DNA from: Kaistella palustris DSM 21579
GTDB lineage: Bacteria; Bacteroidota; Bacteroidia; Flavobacteriales; Weeksellaceae
Length of the DNA stretch: 64,000 nt
Direction of reading: 5' to 3'
Assembly (NCBI RefSeq): GCF_000422265.1
Contig: NZ_AULL01000013.1
Location: forward strand, 124,001 to 188,000
In this document: positions 53,936 through 62,748 of the stretch, piece after piece
How the letters are laid out: each line of letters opens with the position of its first letter
How positions within the stretch are numbered: the stretch's first letter is position 1
Position numbers and translations under genes: made by a program
Notes under the pieces: generated by a model
Databases searched by the model: none
Told to the model about the DNA's origin: nothing
Seen by the model: the letters and a program-made list of their open reading frames with translations, nothing else

Positions 53936-55123
53936 ATGCTCATCACAGACTATTTTCGCAAATTTCTTCACAGTTCACAGTCCTCGGGGATTCTGCTCAT
54001 CATTTCGGTAGGTATTTCCCTGCTTATAGCCAACTCGTCACTTGGCGAATCATTTCAGGCGCTGCTGGATCAAAATATCGGTACAGATATCTTCCAGCTG
54101 AACTATCCTTTAAGCATCTGGATCAATGACGGTTTGATGGCGATCTTCTTCTTGCTCGTAGGTCTGGAAATCAAACGCGAAATCGTAGAAGGCGAACTTT
54201 CTTCCTTTAAAAATGCTTCGCTGCCCATATTTGCCGCGGTTGGCGGAATGGTGGTTCCTGCTTTGGTTTATTTTCTTTTCACACAGGGAACGGAATATGA
54301 GAAAGGCTGGGCGATTCCTATGGCGACCGACATCGCCTTTTCACTAGCAATCATCTCCATGCTTGGCAAAAAAGTGCCGCTGTCGCTGAAGATGTTTCTG
54401 GCGGCACTTGCTATTGTAGATGATCTGGGCGCCATTGTAGTGATAGCCGCTTTTTATACAGATCAGATCCACTGGGATTATTTGGGATTCAGTGCGGTGA
54501 CGGTAGCAGTTCTGGTTGCCCTCAATTTTTTGAAGGTCCAAAAACATATTTATTATCTGGTGCCGGGTATTTTTCTCTGGTATTTCATGCATCATTCCGG
54601 CGTACATGCGACAATTGCGGGTGTAGTACTCGCTTTTACGATACCTACCAACATCTCTACGACGGAAATTTCGCCTTTAGAAAAACTCGAACAGAAACTG
54701 CATTTACCGGTAAACTTTCTGATCATGCCGATTTTCGCCCTTGCAAATACCAATATCACCTTTAAAGATGGTATGGTCGACGGTCTTTTTACCAATTTCG
54801 GGTACGGCATCATTCTCGGGCTTTTGGTGGGTAAAGTGGTCGGCATCAATCTGTTTTCCTGGATCTCTGTAAAGTTAAAAATCAGTTCGCTTCCCGATCA
54901 AAGTAGCTGGTCGCAGATGATCGGTGCGGGACTGCTCGCCGGTATAGGATTTACAATGTCTATTTTTATCGCCCTTCTTTCCTTTAAAGGTCATCCGGAA
55001 ATTCAGGATGAAGCGAAGTTCGCGGTACTTGTCGCCTCAGGCATATCGGGAATCGCAGGGTATAAACTCTTGAAATCGGTGGGTAAACGGAGGATGCGCG
55101 CTAAAAAAGCGGACATTAAATAA
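53936..55123 (+). CDS. nhaA: Na+/H+ antiporter NhaA
   Basis: Exports Na+ or Li+ in exchange for H+ and regulates pH. 395 residues, about twelve membrane helices. The ion-binding Asp pair is in LAIVDDLGAIVVIAAFY; family motifs WINDGLMAIFFLLVGLEIKR and PMATDIAFSLAIISMLGKK (split) are present, and FTMSIFIALLSFKG near the end. Starts 9 bp past the Rsh gene, so it is probably cotranscribed. Confidence 0.95.
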   Translation: MLITDYFRKFLHSSQSSGILLIISVGISLLIANSSLGESFQALLDQNIGTDIFQLNYPLSIWINDGLMAIFFLLVGLEIKREIVEGELSSFKNASLPIFAAVGGMVVPALVYFLFTQGTEYEKGWAIPMATDIAFSLAIISMLGKKVPLSLKMFLAALAIVDDLGAIVVIAAFYTDQIHWDYLGFSAVTVAVLVALNFLKVQKHIYYLVPGIFLWYFMHHSGVHATIAGVVLAFTIPTNISTTEISPLEKLEQKLHLPVNFLIMPIFALANTNITFKDGMVDGLFTNFGYGIILGLLVGKVVGINLFSWISVKLKISSLPDQSSWSQMIGAGLLAGIGFTMSIFIALLSFKGHPEIQDEAKFAVLVASGISGIAGYKLLKSVGKRRMRAKKADIK

Positions 55124-55136
55124 TTTCTTAAAACTG

Positions 55137-56132
55137 CTATTCTTCAATCACGATTTTATGCCGGTCGCTATCTGAATCTGAGAGTATATCTGTACTAAGA
55201 TTCTGTGCGTTGTACTGCATTTCGTCGGCAATCATTTTTTCAACACGCACTTTCTTGATCGCGATATTTAATTCGTTACCCAAAAGAATCAGTATAATAT
55301 TGATGTTCACCCAAACCATTACCAAAATAATGGAGCCGATAGAGCCGTACAAAACATTGTAGCGGGCAAAGTCCTTCACATAAATCGCAAAGAAATACGT
55401 AAGCAGCACAAAAAGAACGGTGGTAAGTATCGCGCCGGGAATGGCCTGTTTAAAAGTCGTGATCTTCAGACAGCCAACCCAGTAGAACAGCGCCAGAAGG
55501 ATAAAGTAGAATATCGGAAACGAAATAAATCCAATAATTTTAGACATGTTATCTACAAACCACGAAATATTGATCTGCGGCGTAAAGAGTTTTAACACAA
55601 CCTCACTGTAGTAAACGCCTAAAAGCGAAGCAATTACCAGCACCACAAAGGCTATGGTAATAAAGAACGACACCAGATACTCTTTCACCACGCCGCGCCG
55701 CAGATTCGTATTAAGGTTAAAACCGTTGATCAGTGAATGCGTACCGTTTACGGCAAAGATCATGGCAAAAATAATGGTGAGGTTACTGATGTTCTTCATA
55801 TTTGGAAGTATGAAGTCATGAATATAACCGGACACATCTTGCTGAATGTGCGCAGGAAAAACATTATGCATCAGGACTTCGAAAATATAGAATTGAAGCT
55901 TGTCGTAATGCGGTAAATACGGCAAAAGCGAAAGTAAAAACAGGATAAAGGGAAAAAGACTCAGAAAGAAACTCCAGCTGATGCTCGCAGCAATACGGCC
56001 GATCTGCATTTTGAAGACGCCCTGACCGTAAATCTCAAACATTTTCCAGAGCGAAATCCCTAAGAAAGGAATATGTAGATCATCTAGAAACCTGTGTATT
56101 TTGAGAAGGAATTTAGGAGTTTTCAGGCCCAT
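55137..56132 (-). CDS. YihY/BrkB-family integral membrane protein
   Basis: About 331 residues. Family motif MQIGRIAASISWSFFLSLFP (the opening of the first conserved region), the second LTIIFAMIFAVNGTHSLING and the third YGSIGSIILVMVWVNINIIL are present, with six or so membrane helices. Long C-terminal hydrophilic tail. Function unproved; members have been named ribonuclease BN by mistake. I placed the start at the ATG at 56132; the longer frame begins inside the divergent rlmH gene. Confidence 0.85.
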   Translation of the reverse strand: MGLKTPKFLLKIHRFLDDLHIPFLGISLWKMFEIYGQGVFKMQIGRIAASISWSFFLSLFPFILFLLSLLPYLPHYDKLQFYIFEVLMHNVFPAHIQQDVSGYIHDFILPNMKNISNLTIIFAMIFAVNGTHSLINGFNLNTNLRRGVVKEYLVSFFITIAFVVLVIASLLGVYYSEVVLKLFTPQINISWFVDNMSKIIGFISFPIFYFILLALFYWVGCLKITTFKQAIPGAILTTVLFVLLTYFFAIYVKDFARYNVLYGSIGSIILVMVWVNINIILILLGNELNIAIKKVRVEKMIADEMQYNAQNLSTDILSDSDSDRHKIVIEE

Positions 56133-56137
56133 TAATC

Positions 56138-56158
56138 TATATTTGCAGAACAAAGATA
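56138..56158. promoter_or_regulatory. Interlocked divergent promoters between brkB-like and rlmH genes
   Basis: TATATTTG at 56138-56145 (plus, toward rlmH) and TATCTTTG at 56158-56151 (minus, toward the BrkB-like gene) are both -7 matches only 5 nt apart, within a 30-bp gap. Each transcript would begin inside the other promoter. Confidence 0.6.
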
Positions 56159-56162
56159 TGAA

Positions 56163-56636
56163 ATGCGAATTAATTTGGTATGCATCGGGAAAACCGATGA
56201 CCGCGAGATCCAGGCTCTGCTGAAATATTATCAGACCCGTTTGCCGAAACACTGGAATTTTGAGATGACAGAAATCGCCGATGTAAAAAACGCCAAAAAT
56301 CTTACGCCCGACCTTATTAAAAAAGAAGAAGCAAAATTATTTCTGAATCAAATAGAAAATTCCGATTTTGTGATCCTTCTTGATGAGAACGGAAAACATT
56401 TTACCAGCCGCGAATTTGCCTTAAAAATAGAATCCTGGATGAATTCCTCGGTCAAGAAAATTGCCGTACTGATTGGCGGCGCCTATGGTTTTGCCGAGGA
56501 AATTACTGAACGCGCAAACGAAAAAATATCGCTTTCAAAAATGACGTTTACGCACCAGATGATCCGCCTTTTTTTTATGGAACAGCTTTACCGTGCCGAT
56601 CAGATCCTGCAGGGAAAGCCGTATCACAACGACTAG
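56163..56636 (+). CDS. rlmH: 23S rRNA (pseudouridine-1915-N3)-methyltransferase
   Basis: Methylates pseudouridine 1915 in helix 69 of 23S rRNA. SPOUT-fold family with the start MRINLVCIGKTDDREIQALL, central FVILLDENGKHFTSREFALK, IAVLIGGAYGFAEEITERAN and the knotted C-terminus MTFTHQMIRLFFMEQLYRAD, which ends in the conserved KPYHND. 157 residues, normal. Confidence 0.96.
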   Translation: MRINLVCIGKTDDREIQALLKYYQTRLPKHWNFEMTEIADVKNAKNLTPDLIKKEEAKLFLNQIENSDFVILLDENGKHFTSREFALKIESWMNSSVKKIAVLIGGAYGFAEEITERANEKISLSKMTFTHQMIRLFFMEQLYRADQILQGKPYHND

Positions 56637-56747
56637 AGCGTGCTTATTTTTTATTTTAATAATTTCATTTAAAATCAAATTCAGCGAAGCAACCGCGTTC
56701 AGCTGCGCGATTGGTATGTTTTTTCCTTTACCTGAAAAAAATAAATT

Positions 56748-58415
56748 ATGGATTTAGGTAACCTGGAGAAATACCGCAAATTTTTTGCTTTTATTCTAAA
56801 ATATTACAACAGCGATCTGCTAAAATCAACCACCAGCTCTGTTTTAAATCCTGAGCAGGAAGAGGCTGACTTAACCGGTGATTTTGAAGATAAACCTGAA
56901 GAACTTGTGGCTGACCTCAAAAAAATGGGTCCTACTTATATTAAACTTGGCCAGCTTTTATCCACTCGGCCGGACCTTCTTCCCGAACCTTTTTTAAACG
57001 CGCTGGCTGACCTGCAGGATGATGTAGAAACGATTTCTTTTGATGAGGTTGAAAAAATATTCGAGCAGGAAATTGGCGTACGGATAAACAAAGCTTTTCT
57101 GGATTTCGATAAAATACCCCTTGCAAGCGCTTCCATTGGTCAGGTACATAAAGCTGTTTTACATTCGGGCCGCGTGGTAGCGGTTAAGATTCAGCGTCCC
57201 GGCGTGCGGAAGGATTTTTTCGATGATCTGGATACCTTAAAGGAAATGGCGGCTTGTGCAGTAAAACATTCCAAGGAAGCCCGGAAATATGCGCTTGAGG
57301 AACTGGTAGAAGAGTTGCGCTATATTTTACTTAATGAGCTGGATTATACCAAGGAGTTTTACAACCTGAAAACATTAAAAGAAAACCTGAACAGATACCA
57401 CAAACTGATTATTCCTGCGCCTGTTGCCGAATATTCATCTCCGAAAGTGCTTACGATGGATTTTGTGGAAGGTAAGAAAATTACCTCTCTGGGAAATCTG
57501 CGAAAAATGGAAAGCGATTTCACACCACTGGTTGATGAGTTTGTAGAGGCATATATGCAGCAGATCATTGTTGATGGTTTTGCGCATGCAGATCCACATC
57601 CGGGAAATATTCATCTTACGGCAGACAACCGTTTTGCAATAATGGATCTGGGAATGGTGGCCAAGTTCAGCCCAACACTCACCGAAAAAATTATGATGCT
57701 CCTGGTCGCGATGAGCAAAAGAGACGGAGATGCGATGACTGATGCGCTGCTGGAAATGGGCGAATATGACCAAAACACTGCCAACCTTGAGGAATTCAGA
57801 AAAAATATTAACCGCCTGGTCTTGGAAAGCAACTCTACGGCCGCCGCCGAAATGCAGTCGGGAAGGGTGGTACTTCAAATGAATAAAATTGCTACAGATC
57901 AGGGAATAAAGCTTGCCGTGGAACTCAATATTCTGGGGAAGATTCTGCTGAACCTCGATCAGATAGTGGCCGTACTTACACCGGAATATGATCTGCAGCA
58001 AGCGATCAGGCGTTTCATGGAGGAAATGGTGAACAGAAAAATGAAACGTGATCTGCGGCCCGAAAACGCTTACGGCTTCCTTCTGGAAAATAAGAAGCTT
58101 CTCGAAAACCTGCCCTCTCGACTTAATAAAATTACCGAGAAACTTGCCAACAGCGAATTCGAGCTCAAAATCCACGCGCTTGATGAAAAACGCCTGACCG
58201 ACGGTTTCCAAAAAGTGGCCAACAGAATTACTTCAGGTCTTATCATTGCCGCCATGATTATCGGAGCGGCGATCCTCATGCGGATTCCATCCACCTACTC
58301 TATTCTCGGTTATGGGATCCTGCCTTTTATTTTCTTTTTGATCGCCATTGGTCTCGGCCTTTATCTTGTGTACAATATCATGTTCAAAGATGAAAACTTT
58401 AAAAATAAAAAGTAG
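56748..58415 (+). CDS. ABC1/AarF-family kinase with C-terminal membrane anchors (UbiB-like)
   Basis: 555 residues. Canonical KxGQ motif KKMGPTYIKLGQLLSTRPDL, ASASIGQVHKA, VVAVKIQRPGV (ATP Lys), HADPHPGNIHLTADNRFAIM (catalytic) and MDLGM. Two hydrophobic helices at the C-terminus (about 490-530) anchor it, as in UbiB. Role in quinone synthesis is inferred from relatives; flavobacteria use menaquinone, so its target may differ from that of ubiquinone-producing bacteria. A second family member sits at 22224. Confidence 0.92.
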   Translation: MDLGNLEKYRKFFAFILKYYNSDLLKSTTSSVLNPEQEEADLTGDFEDKPEELVADLKKMGPTYIKLGQLLSTRPDLLPEPFLNALADLQDDVETISFDEVEKIFEQEIGVRINKAFLDFDKIPLASASIGQVHKAVLHSGRVVAVKIQRPGVRKDFFDDLDTLKEMAACAVKHSKEARKYALEELVEELRYILLNELDYTKEFYNLKTLKENLNRYHKLIIPAPVAEYSSPKVLTMDFVEGKKITSLGNLRKMESDFTPLVDEFVEAYMQQIIVDGFAHADPHPGNIHLTADNRFAIMDLGMVAKFSPTLTEKIMMLLVAMSKRDGDAMTDALLEMGEYDQNTANLEEFRKNINRLVLESNSTAAAEMQSGRVVLQMNKIATDQGIKLAVELNILGKILLNLDQIVAVLTPEYDLQQAIRRFMEEMVNRKMKRDLRPENAYGFLLENKKLLENLPSRLNKITEKLANSEFELKIHALDEKRLTDGFQKVANRITSGLIIAAMIIGAAILMRIPSTYSILGYGILPFIFFLIAIGLGLYLVYNIMFKDENFKNKK

Positions 58416-58499
58416 CAAATCAACAATTTCACGTACGGTTTAAAATATTTTCGGTCCTTCTTTGAACACAATTTTTATTCTTTTCTTCACATTAATGGT

Positions 58500-58507
58500 T
58501 ATTTTTG
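58500..58507 (+). promoter_or_regulatory. -7 element of the HipA-like kinase gene
   Basis: TATTTTTG, 6 nt before the ATG at 58514, a near-leaderless arrangement. Confidence 0.5.
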
Positions 58508-58513
58508 TACCCT

Positions 58514-59293
58514 ATGGATGATTTATCATTGCGCACGGTCACGGTCATGCGCTACATTCTGCCGCTGCGCGAGGGCGGTTCACTGCCGGCTTTGGCAGAG
58601 GCCGACGACGATTTCAAATATGTATTGAAGTTCCGCGGCGCGGGTCACGGCGTGAAAATGCTTATTTCTGAATTGCTTGGCGGTATGATCGCCCACCGGC
58701 TTGGCTTACAGATCCCCGAACTTGTTTTTGCAAACCTAGATGTGGACTTTGGCCGTACCGAGGCTGATGAAGAAATTCAGGACCTGCTGAAGTTTTCTGA
58801 AGGTTTGAATTTAGGTCTTCATTTTCTTTCCGGTGCCATCGCGTATGACTCTTCTGTAAAAGTTGATCCATTGTTGGCGTCAAAGATCGTATGGCTGGAT
58901 GCTTTTATCACTAATATCGACCGAACCTTTAAGAATACCAATCTGCTGATGTGGCACAAGGAACTGTGGATCATCGACAATGGTGCTTCGTTTTATTTTC
59001 ACCATTCCTGGCAGAATTTCGATGCTGCAGCGAAAACGCCTTTTAAATATATAAAAGACCATGTGCTGCTGGCGCAGGCTACGGAACTCAACGAAGCGGA
59101 CCGCTTTGCAAAAGAGGTATTGACAGACGAGTTTTTCCGTAAGCTCGTCAATCTGCTTCCGGAAGACTGGCTGCACTGGAACGACGCCGACGAATCGCCG
59201 AATGAGATCCGGGAAATATACTATCAGTTTTTAACAACACGGCTGCAGAATTCTGCCATATTTATAAAAGAAGCTCAGGATGCAAGAGGATAA
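58514..59293 (+). CDS. HipA-like kinase
   Basis: About 259 residues, near half the size of HipA, containing only the kinase core. Candidate nucleotide Lys about 39 in YVLKFRGAGHG; catalytic loop WLDAFITNIDRTFKNTN with Asp136, Asn141 and Asn143; Mg-binding Asp in LWIIDNGASF. It lacks the N-terminal HipA domain and no HipB-like DNA-binding antitoxin gene is nearby, so it is not a classical HipBA toxin. Its 3' end overlaps the DUF3037 gene by 14 nt, which is a conserved partner. Substrate unknown. In-frame TTG at 58505 is less likely. Confidence 0.82.
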   Translation: MDDLSLRTVTVMRYILPLREGGSLPALAEADDDFKYVLKFRGAGHGVKMLISELLGGMIAHRLGLQIPELVFANLDVDFGRTEADEEIQDLLKFSEGLNLGLHFLSGAIAYDSSVKVDPLLASKIVWLDAFITNIDRTFKNTNLLMWHKELWIIDNGASFYFHHSWQNFDAAAKTPFKYIKDHVLLAQATELNEADRFAKEVLTDEFFRKLVNLLPEDWLHWNDADESPNEIREIYYQFLTTRLQNSAIFIKEAQDARG

Positions 59294-59663
59294 ATTATAC
59301 GAGTATGCGGTAGTACGCCTGGTTCCAAAGGTTGAAAGAGAAGAATTCTTCAACATAGGACTCGTCATGTTTTCGAAGAAAGAAAAATATATCCGAATTC
59401 AGTTTCATGTGTGTCACGAAAAGTTCACGCTCCTGCAAAGTAAAATGGATTTTGAAGACATTGCGCAGAATGTTGACAGCTTCCAAAAAGTAGCAAACGG
59501 TGAAAAAAACGCCGGCGAAATTGCACAGCTCGATATTCCGGAGCGTTTCCGCTGGCTGACGGCTGTTCGCAGTTCTGTGGTCCAAACTTCGCGGCCACAT
59601 CCGGGGAAAACCAAAAACCTGGACCAAACTTTTGAGAGACTGTTTGAGGAACTGGTAAAATAA
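59280..59663 (+). CDS. DUF3037-family protein
   Basis: 127 residues. Family pattern: YEYAVVRLVPKVEREEFFNI, GLVMFSKKEKYIRIQFHV and the C-terminal IPERFRWLTAVRSSVVQTS, RPHPGKTKNLDQTFERLFEE. No enzymatic motif known. The overlap with the HipA-like kinase gene (14 nt) implies cotranslation and a likely physical or functional link. Function unknown; it may be a kinase partner or substrate. Confidence 0.85.
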   Translation: MQEDKLYEYAVVRLVPKVEREEFFNIGLVMFSKKEKYIRIQFHVCHEKFTLLQSKMDFEDIAQNVDSFQKVANGEKNAGEIAQLDIPERFRWLTAVRSSVVQTSRPHPGKTKNLDQTFERLFEELVK

Positions 59664-59794
59664 CTTTTTCTGTCGCAGCAGATTTTCATTAACAAAAAAA
59701 AACTCACGCAACGGCTTATGAGTCAGTAAAAAACTTTAAACTTTTGTCTGTTTAAAAAGCTATTACTTAAATGATTTACCCTTTTATTTCGGTT

Positions 59795-62122
59795 TTAAAT
59801 CTTGGTGAGTTTTGCAAACTTCAGAATAAGATTTTTCTCGCCTTCATGCTGAAACTTCACTTTTGCTTTAATGTTTTGCGGGTCGGTACCATCTAAAAAA
59901 ATCACTTCGCCTACGCCAAACCTGTCGTGCCGCACCTGATCGCCGACCTCAATATCCTGAGAGGAATTGCCGCTTGGGTTGATGATTTTAGCGGTAGATA
60001 CAGGTTTTAAGTTCTGAGGAACCTGCAACGGCTCGTTTCGCTGTATGGTTTTCTTTTCGTCTTTCTTTTTATAAAAGCGCGGTTCGCTGGGCAGATCATC
60101 AAAAATGTTGGAGGTAATTCCGGAATGGTTTACATAACGGCTTTCAACCGCAGGATTTATAAATTCGAGGTACTCGGCGTCAACTTCGCTGAGAAATCGC
60201 GAAGGTTCCGCATCGGTAATTTTGCCCCACTGAAAACGCGAAACTGCGTAGGTAAAAAATGCCTGCTTCTCTGCACGTGTCAGCGCCACATAAAACAACC
60301 TGCGCTCCTCTTCCACCTCTTCGCGGGTTGAGGAACTCATAAAACTCGGAAAAAGATTTTCCTCCAGACCAACGAGGTGAACCACGGGAAACTCCAGACC
60401 TTTGGAAAGGTGAATGGTCATAAGTGAAACTTTGTCGCCATCATCGTTCTTATCGGTTTGCGTATCGGCGGAAAGCGCAATATTTTCCAGAAAGTTTGAG
60501 AGCGACGGATCGCCGTCTTCTATCTGCTGCTGCTCCTCAATAAATCCCTGCATGGAGTTCATCAGTTCCTGAATATTTTCAACACGCGAGATACCTTCCG
60601 GTGTTTGGTCGTCTTTCAGGAATTTTATCAGGCCAGTGCGTTTCGCCACTTCCATTCCGACATTGTAGGCGTTTTCCTCTTTCAACATGACCTGAAACGC
60701 TTTGATCATCGCCCAGAAGTCTGCAAGTTTCGTGAGGATACCGTTGTTCAGGTTCAGATTCGGCGCGTAAAAACCGAGGTTACCCAATACCTGTGTAACG
60801 GTAATGTTTTGGGAGCCTGCAAAAACGATCAGTTTATTTTGAGTGGTTTCACCGATTCCCCGGGCGGGATAGTTGATTACGCGGAAGAGCGCTTCGCTGT
60901 CATTTTCATTCACCAAAAGCCGCAGGTAAGCTACCAGGTCTTTTACCTCTTTACGCTGATAAAATGAGAGACCGCCAAATACGCGGTACGGAATATTCTT
61001 GCGGCGCAGGGCATCTTCAAAGGCACGTGTCTGGGAATTGGTGCGGTACAAAATGGCAAAATCTGTAAATTTTCTTTGCAGCGAATTGTGCTGTTCCCAA
61101 ATATTTGAGGCTACAAAGTTGGCCTCGTCGGCATCGGAAAGTGAACGGTAAACTTTAATTTTCTCGCCCTCTTCATTTTCGCTGAATACATTTTTCTTAA
61201 ACTGCTGCACATTTTTCGCAATCACCACATTTGCAGCGTTTACAATATTCTGGGTTGAGCGGTAATTCTGTTCCAGCGAAACAGTTTTCGCATCGGGATA
61301 ATCTTTTTTAAAGTTTAAGATATTGAAAATATTTGCGCCCCGGAAAGAGTAGATTGACTGCGCATCATCGCCCACCACGCAAATATTTTCAAATTTGGAG
61401 GCTAAGGCTTTAACGATCAGATACTGGGAATGGTTGGTATCCTGGTACTCATCGACCAAAATGTACCGAAAACGATCCTGATATTTGGCAAGAACTTCCG
61501 GAAAACGCGTGAGCAGTTCATTTGTCTTTAACAAAAGATCATCAAAATCCATCGCTCCATTTTTGTAGCAGGCCTCTACATATTTCTGATAAATCGCGCC
61601 GATATGCTTCATATTGGCCCTTTCATCAGATTCGATGAGCTCCGGATTATTAAAGTAGGCCTTTACGGTAATGAGATTATTTTTGTAATTTGAAATGCGG
61701 GCGAGCACTTTTTTAGGTTTGTACAGATCCGCATCAATATTCATTTCTTTTAATACTTTCTTCAGCACGTTCAGCGAATCCTGCGAATCGTAAATCGTAA
61801 AGTTCGAAGGAAAACCCAGGTAATGCGCTTCACTGCGAAGAATTCTGGCAAACACAGAGTGGAAAGTTCCCATCCACAAACTTCGGGCTTCACTGTCACC
61901 CACCACTTTTGCAATACGGCTCTTCATTTCCTTTGCGGCTTTATTGGTAAAGGTGAGCGCCAGAATATTGAAGGGATCCACGAGGTTGGTAATCAAATGG
62001 GCGATGCGCATGGTCAGCACACGGGTTTTGCCCGAACCCGCGCCGGCGAGAACCATCAGCGGCCCTTCGAGCGTGGTTACGGCGTCATATTGCGCTTCAT
62101 TTAATCCTTTCAAATAATCCAT
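59795..62122 (-). CDS. UvrD/PcrA-type superfamily I DNA helicase
   Basis: 775 residues. Motif I (Walker A) LAGAGSGKTRVL at about residues 24-35, motif Ia ALTFTNKAAKEMKSRI, motif II (DEYQDTNHSQYLIVK), motif III VVGDDAQSIYSFRGA, motif IV EQNYRSTQNIV, motif V LMTIHLSKGLEFPVVHLVGL and motif VI VALTRAEKQAFFTYAVSRF. C-terminal tail with GDQVRHDRFGVGEVIFLDG (Tudor-like), typical of PcrA. The closing residues are normal. Role in nucleotide-excision and mismatch repair or replication. Confidence 0.94.
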   Translation of the reverse strand: MDYLKGLNEAQYDAVTTLEGPLMVLAGAGSGKTRVLTMRIAHLITNLVDPFNILALTFTNKAAKEMKSRIAKVVGDSEARSLWMGTFHSVFARILRSEAHYLGFPSNFTIYDSQDSLNVLKKVLKEMNIDADLYKPKKVLARISNYKNNLITVKAYFNNPELIESDERANMKHIGAIYQKYVEACYKNGAMDFDDLLLKTNELLTRFPEVLAKYQDRFRYILVDEYQDTNHSQYLIVKALASKFENICVVGDDAQSIYSFRGANIFNILNFKKDYPDAKTVSLEQNYRSTQNIVNAANVVIAKNVQQFKKNVFSENEEGEKIKVYRSLSDADEANFVASNIWEQHNSLQRKFTDFAILYRTNSQTRAFEDALRRKNIPYRVFGGLSFYQRKEVKDLVAYLRLLVNENDSEALFRVINYPARGIGETTQNKLIVFAGSQNITVTQVLGNLGFYAPNLNLNNGILTKLADFWAMIKAFQVMLKEENAYNVGMEVAKRTGLIKFLKDDQTPEGISRVENIQELMNSMQGFIEEQQQIEDGDPSLSNFLENIALSADTQTDKNDDGDKVSLMTIHLSKGLEFPVVHLVGLEENLFPSFMSSSTREEVEEERRLFYVALTRAEKQAFFTYAVSRFQWGKITDAEPSRFLSEVDAEYLEFINPAVESRYVNHSGITSNIFDDLPSEPRFYKKKDEKKTIQRNEPLQVPQNLKPVSTAKIINPSGNSSQDIEVGDQVRHDRFGVGEVIFLDGTDPQNIKAKVKFQHEGEKNLILKFAKLTKI

Positions 62123-62346
62123 AAGTACAAAAAAGTTGGCGTAAATTTACGTAAATTTTTAGAGATTTTTTTTCAGAAGACTTCTCAAAAGATAATACAA
62201 CGGCACACTCAACTGCTCGGTATTTTTTGAATTAATGAACGTATATCCTGAATTTCCCTGCAGATTTTTAATATTTTACCCCACCTTTTTGCTTTGGAAT
62301 AATTTTAAATAGTTATATTTGCACTTCGAAAACTCTGAAATAAAAA
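62123..62346. promoter_or_regulatory. Divergent region between uvrD and secG, with a 16-bp palindrome
   Basis: AAATTTACGTAAATTT at 62143-62158 is a perfect 16-bp palindrome some 20 nt upstream of the uvrD start. On the other side, TATATTTG (62314-62321) with TTG at 62294-62296 (17-nt spacer) is the secG promoter. The palindrome could be a regulatory site for the helicase; no LexA-type box is recognised. Confidence 0.5.
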
Positions 62347-62691
62347 ATGAATACAATATTTACCTTATTCATGATCCTGATCATGATTGCGAGCCTTCTG
62401 CTCATCGTAATGGTTATGGCACAAAATCCAAAAGGCGGCGGTCTTTCCGGAACTTTTGGCGGAACTTCTTCAGCCCAGTTCGGTGTACAGCGTACCAACG
62501 ACTTTATGGAGAAAGCGACCTGGAGTTTAGGCGCGATCATTGTGGTTCTGATTTTGGTGAGTGTTATTTTAACTGCGAAGCCGATCACACCTGTGAAGGG
62601 TGCACCGGCAAGACAGGAAGCTCCGGCACCGCAAACCGCTCCGGCTACCAACAATCCGGCAGCTACAATGCCTGCTCCCGCAGCAAATTAA
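62347..62691 (+). CDS. secG: Preprotein translocase subunit SecG
   Basis: Component of the SecYEG protein-export channel. Two hydrophobic helices (about residues 2-24 and 59-77) flank the conserved QNPKGGGLSGTFGGTSSAQF, the SecG signature. 114 residues with an Ala/Pro-rich C-terminal tail. Single gene with its own promoter and terminator. Confidence 0.94.
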   Translation: MNTIFTLFMILIMIASLLLIVMVMAQNPKGGGLSGTFGGTSSAQFGVQRTNDFMEKATWSLGAIIVVLILVSVILTAKPITPVKGAPARQEAPAPQTAPATNNPAATMPAPAAN

Positions 62692-62715
62692 GCATAGAGT
62701 TTTTTAACGAAAATA

Positions 62716-62748
62716 AAAAAGAGGTTCATTATTTTGAACCTCTTTTTA
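62716..62748. terminator. Bidirectional terminator between secG and a convergent glycosyltransferase
   Basis: Stem AAAAAGAGGTTCA/TGAACCTCTTTTT with a 6-nt loop (perfect in 13 pairs); A-rich left and T-rich right, so it works both ways. It overlaps the last codons of the minus-strand gene. Confidence 0.85.

Noticed and set aside
57435-58211. 258-codon frame antisense to the UbiB-like gene
   Set aside because: Composition is shadow-like and the sense strand encodes a full kinase.
58514-59663. Classical HipBA toxin-antitoxin module
   Set aside because: The kinase lacks the N-terminal HipA domain and DUF3037 has no helix-turn-helix antitoxin features.
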